From the NCBI GenBank assembly GCA_001662425.1, contig BDDC01000295.1:48657-76353 (forward strand): a DNA stretch of 27,697 nucleotides, in the 5' to 3' direction. The position numbers and the translations under genes are program-made. The stretch is from Chlamydomonas sphaeroides (Eukaryota; Chlorophyta; Chlorophyceae; Chlamydomonadales; Chlamydomonadaceae). The notes under the pieces are model-generated. The model was not told the DNA's origin. It worked only from the letters and a program-made list of their open reading frames with translations, and searched no databases. Below are positions 1 through 11,412 of this stretch, in pieces; within the stretch, counting starts at the first letter, position 1; each line of letters starts with the position of its first letter.

Positions 1-3000
1 CCAGTGTGCCTGGAGCGCCTGGACGAGGCGGTCAGCGGCATCGTGACCACGGTGTGCAACCACATGTTCCACTCGGAGTGCCTGCAGAAGTGGGCCGACA
101 CCACCTGCCCCGTCTGCCGCTACTGCGTGCAAGGCTCGGGCAGCACCTCGCGCTGCGGCCTGTGCGCCACGGCCGTCGACCTGTGGATCTGCCTCATCTG
201 CGGCCACGTGGGCTGCGGCCGCTACCGGGCGGGTGCGGCGGATGCGGCCTGAGGGCCGGGGGGCGGCGGGCCGCTGCGCGGCGCGGCGGCGGGTGTGGGG
301 TTCGTGGCCGCGCTAGGGCACACGGGCCTACCTGTGGCTGGGTGGGAGGGCGCTGGGCCGCCGTAGCGTAGCGGGCCGCCATGCTGTGTGTGGGGGCGGC
401 GCAGGCGCTCCATTGGCCGCCTTGCAGTCCAGCGGGCCCGCTGCCGCGGCGCCCGCCTGTCCACACGACGCCGTGGCCCTCTTGCAGTGCGGGCCGCGAA
501 CCCGGCCGCGGCTGCGCCCCGCCCTGCCTGCCGCCCTGCCTGCCGCCCTGCCTGCCTCAGGCCACGCCGCCGACCACTGGCGCACCAGCGGCCACTGCTA
601 CGCGCTGGAGCTGGAGACGCAGCGGGTGTGGGACTACGTGGGAGACAACTACGTGCACAGGCGGGGGCTGGGGGGTGGGAGGGGGCTGGGAGGGGGAAGG
701 ACAGGGGCAGAGGCGCGTGCCATGGGAGACGCGCGCGTGAGCTGACGGGGCCTTGGAGGAGGCAGGGGCAAGGCTGGGATTGGGGTGGGCTTTCGGGGGA
801 CAAGCGGCAAGGAGGAGGGTGCGTGAGTGCGGCTTGGGGGTGTGCCTGCTGTCGCCCACCTGCCGCCGGGCGGTGCCTCTACCCGTGCGCACAGGCTCAT
901 CCAGTCCAAGACCGATGGCAAGCTGGTGGAGCTGGCGGCGCCCGCCACCGCCGTCGCCTCGCCGCACCGTGGCGGCGGCGGGCCCGGCGGCGCCGCCGGC
1001 CGTGGCCCCGGCGGCCACCACAGCCACAGCGAGGACGCGGCGTGCTGCAGCGGCGGCGCCGGCGGCGGCGGTGGTGGTGGCGGTGGCGGCGGGCGTGCTG
1101 CTGCCGGCGGCGGCGGGGCCGGCGGCGGGTTCGGGTTCGACGACGGCGGCGGCGCGGGCGGCAGCGGCGGCGGCGCGGGGCTGGCTTGGGCTGCCGCTGA
1201 TGACGACCTCAAGGTGCGAACGGCGGCTGCGGGGCAGGCGTGTAGGCCTGGCATAGGGGTCGTGGCTGTCGTGAGCGCTGCGGATGTGGGACCGGCAACC
1301 TCCGGCCTCAGGCCCGACTAGGCAGAGCAGCCAGCCCCGGGTGTGGAGCCGGCCGTCTGCCTCGCACCCTTCGCTCCCGCTCCCCCTCCCCTGACTCAGA
1401 TTCGGTTTAGTAGTTCGGTACTCCCTTGGTACATCCCACCTCTCTACCCATCATATCACCCCTTCCCCTCGCCTGGGGAACAGTGGCCTGGCATGGGGCT
1501 TGTTCACTGTCCTCGCCACCTCTCTACCCTGTCCCACAAACCCTGTTGCTCGCGCTACCCTGTGGCCGCAGGAGGCGCTGCTGGCCTCCAAGCTGGACGC
1601 CATCGCGGCCGAGTACAACCACCTGCTGGCCTCGCAGCTGGAGAGCCAGCGGCAGTACTACGAGGGGCTGCTGGCGCAGGTGCGGCCTAAGGGGGGGGGC
1701 GGCGAGGGGTTGCTTGCGAGGGGAGGGGCACATGTGGGTGGTTGTGAGGGAAGGGCCGCTCGTGTGGTGGCGGGCGGGGGAAGGACGGTGCAGCACGCTC
1801 GAGCCCGCCGGGCGGGGGCACACGCGGGCACGGGGCGCGGCCCTCGGCGGGGGCATGCCAGGGCGGCTGCCGCTGGCGCCGGCGCCCATTGGACGGCAAG
1901 GCGCGGCTGCCGGCGCCCCTGCGCGCCGCACCCAGCCGGGGGGCTGCCTGGGTGCCTGGCAGCCTGGGTGCCTGGCAGCCTGGCAGCTGCTGGGTGCTGC
2001 CTGGGTGCCTGGCAGCCTGGCAGCTGCCGGGGGCTGCCTGGGTGCCTGGCAGCCTGGCAGCTGCCTGGGTGCTGCCTGGGCGCTGCCTGGGCGCACGGCT
2101 GCCTGCCCCGGCACCCGCACCCGCACCCGCCGGACTGGACCCAGCGGCCGCACCTTCGTCGACCGAGTCCATCGAGTCGATCGAGTTGAGGCATCAACGT
2201 ATCGATGGGACCAATGCAAGATCCGCGGCCTGACCGCACCCTTGCCCCAGCCCCGCACCCGCCTGCTGCCTTGCTGTGTGTCGGTCGTCTGGCGCCCGTG
2301 TCAAGTACCCGCCACCTTCCTTCAACCCCCTTACCCCGCTCCGCACCCTCGCCCCCGCGTCAGGCCACGCTGGACGCAGACCACCGCTGCGCGCAGGCTG
2401 GTGCCGCCGCCGACCGCGCGGCCGCGGAGGCCCAGCAGGCGCAGGGCGTGCTGCGCGAGGAGGCGCGGCGGCGGCAGACGGCGGAGCGCAAGGCGGCCGA
2501 GGGCGCGGAGGCGCACAAGGCCGTGCAGCGGGTGCGGGGCCGGGTTGCGGGGGCCCGCGGCTCACACAGCCGGCGGGGAAAGGGGGGACCGCAGGCAGGC
2601 GGCCAGGCACGCTGTGCCGCGGCGTTCGGTTGCCGCGGCGCTAGGAGCTGGGGCCCAGGGTGGCCCTGGGGCCCATGTGCGAGGCAGGCTCCACGGCACA
2701 TGCGCCCCATCGCCGCCCCGTGCTGGCGCCACTTGATGGGCGTCCCTGTGCTCGCGCCGGCTGGGGACCCCGCCGTCCCGCCCAGCCTGCCGCTGCCTCT
2801 GTTGCCTGGGACGCCAGCCAGCGCTCCTCACAGGCCTCCTCCCGCGTTACGGCCAGAGCTGCTGTCGCCAAGCAGAGCTGCTGTCGCCAAGCATCCCTGC
2901 ATTGCCGCCAACCTCCCCTCTGCCCCCAGGAGGCCGAGTTCCTGCGCTCCCTCAACGAGACGCTGCTCGCCAACCAGCGCGACCTCAAGCATCAGGCCGA

Positions 3001-3658
3001 GGAGCAGCGCACGCGCGCCGAGGCCGCGGAGGCGGCGGCCAAGGAGCTGCAGGAGCAGGCGAGGCTGGCGGGGCCGGGGCTGGGGCGGGCGCTCGGGCGA
3101 CACGAATGGGCAGCGCAACAAGCCTGCGGACTGTCACGGCGCCGGTGCTCACCCAATGACTCCCTACCCCCTGCCCTGATCCCTCGGCCCACTAACCCTG
3201 TCGATGCATCGAACGTCTCAACTCGATGCTGCATCGAAACAAATGATACCGATAGGACCGCTGCCTCGTCCCCCCACCCCCGCCCCCGTCCCCGTCCCTG
3301 CCTGCAGGTCCGCGACCTGGCGTTCTTCATCGAGGCGCAGCGCACCATCAACGAGGGCGGCGGCGGCGAGCTGCGAGATGCCACCGTGCTGCCGCTGCCG
3401 CAGGTGCTGGGGGACACGGGGGCTACTGAGTGGCCTTGGCGTCAGGCAGCTGGGCTGGGCTGGGCTGGGCTGGGCTGGACTGGGGCAGCTTGTTTCGTCC
3501 TGCTGTTCTGCCGTGAGCCTGGCTGGAGCGCGGCGCCCTGCCGGTTGCGCGCTGGCCTTCCTTAGCTCGGTGCCCCCCTGTGTTGCCCGACTGCCGAGCA
3601 GGGGAGCTCCCGGAGCGGAAAGGGCGGCACCGGCGGCAGCCGCGGCGGCCGCAAGTAG
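1..3658 (+). CDS. BRAP/BRAP2-type RING and ZnF-UBP E3 ubiquitin ligase, 5'-truncated by window edge
   Basis: Exons: 1-232, 561-660, 895-1213, 1572-1679, 2364-2531, 2930-3058, 3308-3403, 3602-3658 (stop TAG 3656-3658), giving 402 residues. Phases agree at every junction. The window opens inside a RING-H2 finger: C3, then C19-x-H21-x2-H24-x2-C27 and C36-P-V-C39. A ZnF-UBP domain follows directly: C42, C52-x2-C55, LWICLICG, GCGRY, then H79, H83 and H89, and the family signatures RVWDYVGDNYVHR and LIQSKTDGKLVE. Exon 3 adds an algal Gly/Ala-rich insertion (about residues 125-205). Exons 4-7 encode the helical coiled-coil region, including LQEQ/VRDLAFFIEAQ typical of BRAP. The last exon is a short basic tail, GSSRSGKGGTGGSRGGRK. 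In animals BRAP is a RING E3 that binds nuclear localisation signals and modulates Ras/MAPK; plant relatives are BRIZ1/2. Function here is inferred from homology. The N-terminal BRAP2 domain must lie upstream. Introns 2 and 6 use GC-AG splice sites. Confidence 0.93.
521..556 (+). repeat. Three perfect 12-base tandem copies at a 3' splice site
   Basis: Unit GCCCTGCCTGCC at 521-532, 533-544 and 545-556, followed directly by TCAG and exon 2 of the BRAP-type gene at 561. The array forms the pyrimidine-rich tract of the acceptor. Confidence 0.9.
1939..2096 (+). repeat. Intronic minisatellite (CTGGGTGCCTGGCAGC type)
   Basis: Intron 4 of the BRAP-type gene (1680-2363, its longest) holds irregular, nested copies of short units such as TGCCTGGGTGCCTGGCAGCC and TGGCAGCTGC. 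The array creates several spurious open frames on both strands. No protein-coding role is supported. Confidence 0.85.
2855..2892 (+). repeat. 19-base perfect tandem duplication in intron 5 of the BRAP-type gene
   Basis: AGAGCTGCTGTCGCCAAGC occurs at 2855-2873 and again at 2874-2892, about 37 bases before the exon 6 acceptor. It looks like a recent slippage duplication. Confidence 0.9.
3450..3478 (+). repeat. TGGGC pentanucleotide microsatellite
   Basis: Five TGGGC units and a variant TGGAC in the last intron of the BRAP-type gene. Same unit length and similar composition to the array at the right end of the window. Confidence 0.85.
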
Positions 3659-4536
3659 GAGCGGGATGTGTGGGCATGGCGAGGCCTGGGCTGCGCCACG
3701 CCAGTGTCGTCGTTGGCGGGTGCCGCCGGGCTCGTAGTTGTTGTTCATTGCCGCGAGCGCCGACGGGCGGGTCCGCGTGTGGAGCGGGCGCCGCCGTGCG
3801 TGTCTTCCTATGCGCACCTTCAGTTTCGCAGGACGCGGACGCTGGCCGTTTGCGCGGAGGCAGCGCTCGGCTGCCGTCTCGCTGGCGGTAGAGCAGAGTG
3901 GGGTCGACCCACGGGCGCCCGCTGTATGGCCGTACGTGTGCCAATGAAAGACTTCTGGGCGACACGCCGTACCCGCTGAACTGGTCGTCTTGTAACCCAA
4001 GCGCCGGAGCACCTGCAGCCGGTCCAGGGCCTCCTGCGCCGCCGCCCGTACATACATGCTCGCTCGTGGTGCGAGCCCTTCATGCCCCGGCGTGGTGGCC
4101 GGTGGCCGAGAGGAAACAGGACTGGTTACGATACGTGTAAAACATGCGTGATTGCATGCAAAAGGGCAGGCGTGCGTTCACAAATAGGTAACATGCACCG
4201 CACGCACGCCCTGCCGCCGCGCCTCCAGTGCGCGCCGCCGGCCAATCGCCAACCCCGCCTCCTTACGTACGGCAGGCCTGCCCCGGCCGCCGGCGACGCC
4301 ACACAGCCTCATGACCGCTCAGCTCCGCTCCTCCCGAGCCCTTCGCTCGCGCAGGGCGCAGCTGGCTGCCCGGCCCCCGCTACGGTGTCGTCCTGCAGCA
4401 GTCGCACCGTGTGTACGTCCGCAGCCAGAGCGCCGTCCTGCGGCCCTCCAGCCCTCCGACAGAGAAACGCTCGCACGTCGCCGCCCAACCACCCCGCCAC
4501 CGCCCCCCAGCCACCCGGGCCTCCCACCCAAGGGCG
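3659..4536. other. Convergent 3' region between the BRAP-type and PPWD1-type genes
   Basis: The 878 bases between the two stop codons contain no credible coding exon; the open frames here show no conserved motif. This stretch should hold both 3' UTRs. TGTAA motifs for the plus-strand gene are at 3991-3995 and 4136-4140. I found no TTACA (TGTAA on the minus strand) for the PPWD1 gene. Variants reading CGTAA on the minus strand occur near 4125 and 4265. Confidence 0.7.
4136..4140 (+). terminator. Candidate poly(A) signal TGTAA for the BRAP-type gene
   Basis: TGTAA is the usual volvocine polyadenylation signal. This copy is about 480 bases after the stop. An earlier copy at 3991-3995 is an equally possible alternative. 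Confidence 0.5.
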
Positions 4537-7500
4537 CTACCCGCCCTCCTCCACGGTGTCCAGCAGCGTGATGTTGAGGATCTTGATGTCCTCGAACGGC
4601 TTGTCGTCCTTGTTGACGCGCACGCGCTCGATGGCAGTGACCACGTCCATGCCCTTGATGACGCGTCCAAACACGGTGTGCTTGTTGTCCAGCCAGGGTG
4701 TGGGCACCGTGGTGATGAAGAACCTGCATGGGGTGGCGGGAAGTGGAGAACATTGGCTAGAGCATGCGTCGCCGTGTGAACAGCACACCACAGAGCGCAA
4801 TTGCAAGTCAAGGGCGTGGATTGAGGGGAGGGGGACAGGGCAACAGCCGTGATGCGTGCTCCAGCGACTGCTGCTCCGCTCCCATACATGTGCGCGTGCG
4901 TTGGCCGAATCACCCAATGCACGAATGCACGGGACAACGGCCAGGCCGGTGGGAGCTGGTACCGAAGGCAATGCGCGCAATTGCTGGACGGGCAGTCGGC
5001 CCTCGGCCCCGCTTAGCATGGCACGGACGCGCGCCCCTCTCCCGCCCGCCCCGGGCCACGCACTGGCTGCCGTTGGTGTTGGGCCCCGCGTTGGCCATGG
5101 ACAGGATGCCGGGCCGGTCGTGGCGCAGCGCCTTGTGGAACTCGTCCTCGAATTCGCCGCCCCAGATGGACTCGCCGCCCGTGCCGTCGCCTGCGGGTTG
5201 CAGCAGCAGCACCGGAACAACACGGCCGCGGTCGCACGCCAGACCGCGCAAGCTGCATTCCCAACATCCCGCTGCGTGCTGGCTGCCACGTTGCCACAGC
5301 TGATGACAGGTCGCACAGCCCTAGGCGCCCGGCAGCGCTGTGCGGCAAGCGGCTGCCCCAACCCTCCGGGCGCCAGCACCCCGCTGCACGCACCCAGCGG
5401 GTCTCCCGTCTGGATCATGAAGCCCTTGATGACGCGGTGCACCATGACTCCGTCGTAGTAGCCGTTGCGCGCGTGGGTGGTGAAGTTCTCGACCGTGCGC
5501 GGGCACTCGTCCGGGAAGAGCCGCAGCGTGATGTCGCCGCGCGTGGTGTGCAGCCGCGCGCCATGCGGCAGCGAGTGGCCGGGCACGGGCGCGCCGCCTG
5601 AAGAGAAGGACAAGGGCGGCGAGGAGAGCGGGAGGGGCAGGGTTGAGGTGGCGAAGGGTTGGCTGGAAGGGGTACGGAAGACGCGAGGGCTGGGGGGCGC
5701 GCTATCCAATGCATTCCGCCTCGCTGATCCGCCCGGCCAGCTCACCCTCTGCGGCAATGAGGTCGTCCAGCGCGGGCTTCTCGTTGAAGATGTCGCGGCC
5801 GGGCTGCGTGGGGTCCTCCGGCTCCGTGGGCTCGTGCTGGCTGTGCGCGGCAACGGAGGGAGACACGCAGGGTACCGGTTGGCTGAGCACGGGCCCGGCA
5901 GTACCAGCAGCAGGAAGGCGGCTAGCGGCGGTACGCACTCGCACAACGGGAACGTGAGTGAGCGAGTGAGCGAGCGTGTCAGCAGGCCGGGGCCTCAGCA
6001 CAGTGTCGGCGAGCTGCGACAGCGCGTTGCCCTGGCCGGCGGCCCATCACCCGCCACTCTGCTGCAACGTGCGGCAGCGAATGCTGCCTACAGCACACAG
6101 GTCGCCGCTTGCGCGCCCCACATCCCCCAAGAATGACTGCAAGAGCAGCGCTGGGAGCGCGCTTGGTGTCGGCCCCCGCCACAGCGTGCACGCCAGTCAC
6201 CGGCCTGCCGGGCAGCAGCCCCTCACTGGCGCTGGCGTATGCAATCATTGGGGCCCGCGCGCCGCTGTCCGCCTCGCCCCTCACTGCTGCTCACGTGAAC
6301 ATGTAGAAGCGCTGCTTGCGGAAGGCACACGCCACCAGGGTGGGGTCGGAGGCGCCCAGCAGCTTGTCCACCTGGGTTGGTGGGCGGGGAGGAGGGAGGT
6401 GGGGAGGCAGGGCGGTAGCGAGTTCAAGGGGGAGGGCGGACAAGTCAGAGCGGCCGCGTCGGCCCAACGCATTACCCAACCCACACGGCACCACAAGACC
6501 AAGGCGACATGCGCTGGTGGCCCATGGGACGGGCGCATGGCCGCAAGGCAGCGGCCTGCTGCAGAGCCATCCGCGCGGCGTGCATTGAGGCGGTGCGGAG
6601 GCCCCCGCATGGCCCCAGCCCCAGCGCCGTGGCTCGCTACCCGAGCAAGCACACACACCTCGCGCCAGGCTACGGCCTCCCGTGGATACCAGGCGCCAGC
6701 GGGCGAGGACCCCGGGCCTCAACACGCTCACCTGCTCTGCGGTGGGGATCCCTCGCAAGCGTGCCGCGCCCTTGCCCTTGGCCGCGCCCTGCCAGCGGAC
6801 AATATTGGGCGAGGAGCACGCGTCGGCGGCGCAGCGCGCAGCACGGACAGCAAAGGCCCCCACGCAGACCCACTCAACACTTGAACACACACCGTCCTCG
6901 GTCGTGCTTGCTATATAAATTACCTATTTCTGAACACACCATCCTGCTGTGCCTCGCCCGCACCTGGTACAGCGATATCCCCAGGAAGCGCTCCGTGTTT
7001 TCCACCTTGCCTGTTGGGGGGCCGGGCCGGCGGGCAATGAGAGGCGCGATGCGCCGCTGCGCAGGTTTCTGGCACCCCTGCTGCCTGGCCCGCTCGCGGG
7101 CACGTCCGCTCTGCCCGGTCGCGCGCCACAGCCACAGCCACAGGCCAACGCCCCTCGCTCCTCGCCTCACCCAGTATCCGCACGACCTTGTTGGTCACAA
7201 GGTTGACCACCTGGTGGGGGCCGAGGTGCGTGTGGAGCGCGTGGAGCAGGTTGGGGACACTGGAGAGGTGGCCCGGGCTAGGAGCCCCAGCGCCCACCTG
7301 CCCAAACCGACCCGCTGTGGCCCGGTTGTGGCCCAGCGGCTCGGCCCCCTGCCGGCCGGTGCCTCACCTTGATGCCCAGCAGCGTGGGGTAGAACAGGAA
7401 GTTGCCGCTCTCGTCGAACACGGCGTTGGGGGTGCCGCCGCGTGTCTCTTCGGGCGCGGACGCCAGCTCGCGCTCCACCGCCATGCGCCGCCCAAAGTCA

Positions 7501-10500
7501 ATGTCCTCCAGCTGGCGGGCGCCAATTGGGACGAGACGACAGATGGGGCCGAGGGGCAGGGGCCACGCGCCGCGCAGGACAGGGGCTACTTGCAGTTGCT
7601 TTACACCTTACGCATCTCCGCCCCCGACCCACACTGCCAACGCAGAGTTACGGACCGCTGAGGCCGCCGCGATGCCACGATGGCTGCATGCGCCGCCATG
7701 GCCTGTGCCGCATGCCCCCAAAACCCCCGGTTCCCAGTCCCCCGCCCCGCCGCAGGACCCACGCCTCCACCCCAGCACCCGCCCCTCTGCCCCCGTGCCC
7801 CCAGCGGGTGGCCCCACCTGGAACATCTCCCCCGCGCTGCGCTGCACTTCGTTGGCCGCGTCCGCGCTGTCGTCGTACACCACCCGCAGCTTGGCGGCGG
7901 CAAAGTTGAACACGCGCACTCGCTTGTCGGAGCACATGGCGGAGAACTGGCTGCCGTCGGGGCTGACCTGCGGGCGGCGGGTGGGGCAGGGGAGGCGTGC
8001 AGGGCGTGGTGGGCACGACACGCTGGCGCAAGCGCTTGGGCCATGCCGGCAGCAGACTGGCTGCAGTTGGGGCTGACTTGTGGCGAGAGTGCGTGGTGTG
8101 CACTTGCCAAGGCGCCTCAGGTGGCGAGGCCGTCCGCCCTGCAGTACCCGAGCCCGGGCCCCTCCTGGCGTAAACTCCAACGCAACCACCCCAAAGCGAC
8201 CGAGCGTTGGCTGCCGCTGCCTTGGCCGCGGCCACCGCCCTGGTTGGGCCGGCCACGACACATGTCGCCCGCCGTGCTGCGGCCGCACCTCGAGCGACCG
8301 CGCCGTGGCCTTGACCTTGGCGAGGCAGAACAGGTCGGTGTCCAGCTTGCTGCTCCACGACAGCCGCCCGCCGTCGGGGTGGCCGTAGCTGGTGCCGCAC
8401 CAGTACTCGAGCATGCCTGCGGGACAGGGAAGCGGCGGGAGCGAGGCGCGGTGCAGGGGTGGTGGGCGCGCTGGCTACAGCCCGCAAGCGCAAGCCTGCC
8501 CCAGGGGGGAGGCTGCGGGTTGAGCACCAATGGGACAGGAGGGAGGAAGCGCCGGGGGGTAGGGTGCTGCGGGCAGCTTGGCCCATCGTCATCGGGGGTC
8601 CGCGCACTACTGGACACACGTGGCGGCATGCAACGGTCACTTCCAACGAGGTTTTCCCAGCCCTGGATGGGGTTGGTCTATCGCCGAGCGTCAGCGTTCT
8701 ACCGTAGACACATCATGGCACGCAACGGAGCCCCCGGCCACGCATCACCAGCGCCCTTGTCCGCTCATCCCACACCCAGCCCCACCTCCGCCCCACCCCA
8801 GCCCCACCACCTCGCCCCAGCCCAGCCCCACACGCTTGCCCCACCCTTGGAGTCGGTGGACACCACGGTGTCCAGCGGCGCGTTGTAGCGCATGGCCACC
8901 ACCGGCGAGCGGTGCACCTGGGGGCGGGGGGACGTGCAGCACACACATATCGAGAACAGCGCCAACATAGCGTCACTGCAGAGCCGTCGCAGTCGCAGCA
9001 CGTCGCTTCTACGGCCGGGCGGTGCGGCTCCGGCTGTGCCCTTGGTGCCGTCTGCAGCAGCAGCAGCAGCCATGGCTGCGTGTGCCAAACGCGCACCACC
9101 CCAGCCATCGCTGAACCCCTCCCCAGCCATCGCGCACAACCCGCGCCGCACCTCGACCACGGAGAGCGCCTCGTCGCTGCCGCTCCGCGCGTCGAAGATG
9201 TGGATCTTGTGCGAGTTGAGGTCCGAGATGGCCAGCCGGGCCTTGGCCTCGCCCTTCTGCGCTCGGGGGCAGCAGGCGGCGGTCGGCGGCAGGTGCGGGG
9301 GGAAGGGCGCTGGGGCGCAGGTGCAGAGGGCTCGGCAGGGGCAGAGGGGCCGCGGCCGCGGCAGGGTTGGTGTCGCTACCGTGCAGCTGCCGCCTTGCTC
9401 GGCTCCCGCCCTGCCCTGCGCGCCACGGGGATGCGCGCGCACCTTGTAGATCCACGCCGCACAGCCGGGCGTGAACTCCAGCTTCAACATGACGATGAGG
9501 TCAAAGTTGAGCACGTCAAAGATCTGCACGGCAGGTTGGGGGAGGCCACAAGAAGGATCAGAGGAGCGGGGCCGTCATGGCGCCACAGGGCGCTGCAATC
9601 CGGAGCGGCGCGCCCAAGGAGCAGTTCCATAGCAACGTGGCATGGCGCCAGCCACAGATGGGTAGGCGGCCACAACGGAACCCGGGACGGCGCCGCTGCA
9701 GGTGGCGTGATGCCTGGGCCAGCAGCGCCACTGACACGCCCGCCTGGACGCAGGTTCCGATCCGCCCGGCGGCTAGACCCTCCGGAACCGGGCCAGGCGT
9801 GGGACCCCGCCTTGCTGCGCTGCCTCATCGCCGCCACAAGGGCGCGCATGCACCTCTCCCTCCCGAAGGTGGCGGTCGCCCATTGCTGCATGTCGCCGTC
9901 CATCGGCGCGCGCGAGGAGCACGGCTGACCAGCCGGTTCCCGGTGCCCGTTGCGACGTGCGCGCCATGAGGCCATGCGGCGCCATGAGGCCATGCGGACG
10001 GGGGCCTACTGCGGTCCCAGGCATGCAGCCGTCCTGCAGCCGCCGGCTCCAGGCGTCCTCCCCTCCCGTCGGGCTGCTTGTGCCGCCAGGGCTGCCGGCG
10101 CAGCCGCCTTGCTCCTCCGCATGACGACCGCGTACGACAGGTGTGACCATGCCCAGTGGCTCATGTGCAGGGCCTTCAAGCAGAGGCGCAAGCCCTTAGC
10201 GGCCGCAGCCCCGTTGGCTGCATCTGCCAAGGGTCCTTTGCCCGCGCCCCGTCGCCCCTTTGTGAGGGCCCCACAGCCCCGCGACCACCCCACAACCAGC
10301 CCCATCGCCGCCCCACTTTGACGGTGCGGTCGTGGGACAAGGTCATGCATAGCGTGCCGTCAAAGCTGACGGCCAGGCCTGCCGGGCACAGCGCGTAAGC
10401 CGGCAGGGGCGGCACCAGTCAGGAGCAGCAGCCGGCGTGCTGCCTGCGGTCGTGCTCCTGCCCTGAGCACATCGAGACCTTTCCCACGGACGCTCTTCTC

Positions 10501-11412
10501 GGCGGCCAAGCTGGGATTGCGGCGCAGCAAGCAGCCACCACCGGTCCAGCGCCCACCGCCCGCCATCGCCACCACCCACCGTCGACAGAGCCGACATGCG
10601 CGCGGTACTGCTTCACAAACTCGATGCCGCGCGCCTGCTTCTTCCAGAATTTGATGTAGCCGTCTATGCTGGTAGTTATAAGGAAGTCGGTCGACGTGAA
10701 CTGGAGGGCAGGGCCGCGGGAGGAGCAGGGGCGCGCGTCGGGGGTGAGCGCGGCCGGCTCGAGCGGCGAGTCGAGGCAGCAAGCGTGCAGTGTCCGCGAA
10801 GCGTCCGTGAGGGAGCTGAGCGGTGCGCCCGGCATCTTCCGATCGTATGGCAGCGCAGCCATTGGCAAAGGCGCGCCGAGCCTCCCCGGGCGCAGCGGCC
10901 GGCCGCTTAGCGTTGCTGAGCTCCCAGCGCTCCGACCCGTCGCCACGGCAGTAGAAGGTGGGCAGCTCGGAGATGTGCTGGAACAGCGGTCGGCCTCGTC
11001 GGCAGCTAGGGGTAACTGTCAACTGGGCGCCAGCAGCGCTGGCCGGCTTGCGCTGGCCGAGGGCTCGGAACAGCGGGGTTGAACCCCCCTGCTCCGGCCG
11101 TGCGCCCCGCGTGTCGCCTCACCGCGACGTTGTTCACGGTGTCCCTGTGCATGTAACTCCTCTCGTACATGGCCCCCGACGGCAGCGCGTCGAGATACTG
11201 CTGCTCGAACTCGAGGATCTGCGTGCGGAGCGAACACAAGGTGACTGGGTTTCCAAGCGCAGCGTTGCTGATGTTGCAGTGTCGCGACGTGCCTTGCGCT
11301 TCTTAGGCTTGGGCGGCGCAGGGCCAACATCCTGCTCCTCGCCCGGCTCCTCATCGTCCACGCCCTCAGGAGGACGAGGTGGTCCAACATCAGCATCGTT
11401 CGCGTCAGCCAT
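4537..11412 (-). CDS. PPWD1: PPWD1-type WD40-repeat cyclophilin (peptidyl-prolyl isomerase)
   Basis: Minus-strand exons in order: 11412-11293, 11218-11123, 10700-10580, 10378-10317, 9523-9443, 9256-9152, 8917-8845, 8416-8289, 7967-7818, 7511-7368, 7210-7171, 7010-6964, 6788-6732, 6371-6295, 5840-5746, 5597-5394, 5190-5064, 4723-4537. The sum is 1914 bases, 637 residues, close to human PPWD1. The N-terminus is acidic and ends PKPKKRK. Then come the family motif LPSGAMYERSYMHRD and WD40 blades (FLITTSIDGYIKFWKK, LSHDRTVK, FSAMCSDKRVRVF). The linker includes DIFNEKP. The cyclophilin domain (about residues 480-637) keeps catalytic R520, F525, M526 and Q528 in HRVIKGFMIQTGD, plus W586 and H591 in WLDNKHTVFGRV, so it should be active. 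PPWD1 proteins associate with spliceosomal C complexes in the nucleus. Start chosen as the only ATG giving this N-terminus. Intron 1 is GC-AG; the others are GT-AG. Confidence 0.95.
8056..8083 (-). repeat. Diverged intronic copy of the start of PPWD1 exon 9
   Basis: This 28-base stretch in the intron before exon 9 matches 7946-7973 (the exon 9 acceptor and first codons) at 24 of 28 positions, 110 bases apart. On the coding strand the true exon starts CAG/V-S-P-D-G-S-Q; the copy reads V-S-P-N-C-S-Q after a degenerate AAG. It appears to be the remnant of a local tandem duplication. Confidence 0.7.
9962..9997 (+). repeat. 18-base perfect tandem duplication in a PPWD1 intron
   Basis: CGCCATGAGGCCATGCGG at 9962-9979 is repeated at 9980-9997, in the intron between exons 4 and 5 of the PPWD1-type gene. 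Confidence 0.9.

Noticed and set aside
388..1200. Plus-strand open frame of 270 codons over BRAP introns 1-2 and exons 2-3
   Set aside because: Wrong frame relative to the conserved ZnF-UBP exons; very Arg/Pro-rich, as expected of an out-of-frame GC-rich sequence.
3738..4140. Plus-strand open frames in the convergent 3' region
   Set aside because: Arg/Pro/Ala-rich with poor third-position bias and no conserved motif; they lie where both 3' UTRs must be.
6909..6920. TATATAAAT motif, possible TATA box
   Set aside because: It lies inside a PPWD1 intron with phase-matched exons on both sides; no gene starts nearby.
8912..9928. Plus-strand open frame of 338 codons across PPWD1 exons 5-7
   Set aside because: Antisense shadow of WD40 exons that match PPWD1; no independent motif.
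10870..11022. Minus-strand stretch reading HISELPTFYCRGDGSERWEL as an extra PPWD1 exon
   Set aside because: Exons 2 and 3 join in phase (NNVA / FTSTDF) with good splice sites, as in PPWD1 from other species. Inserting this stretch would break the WD40 blade.
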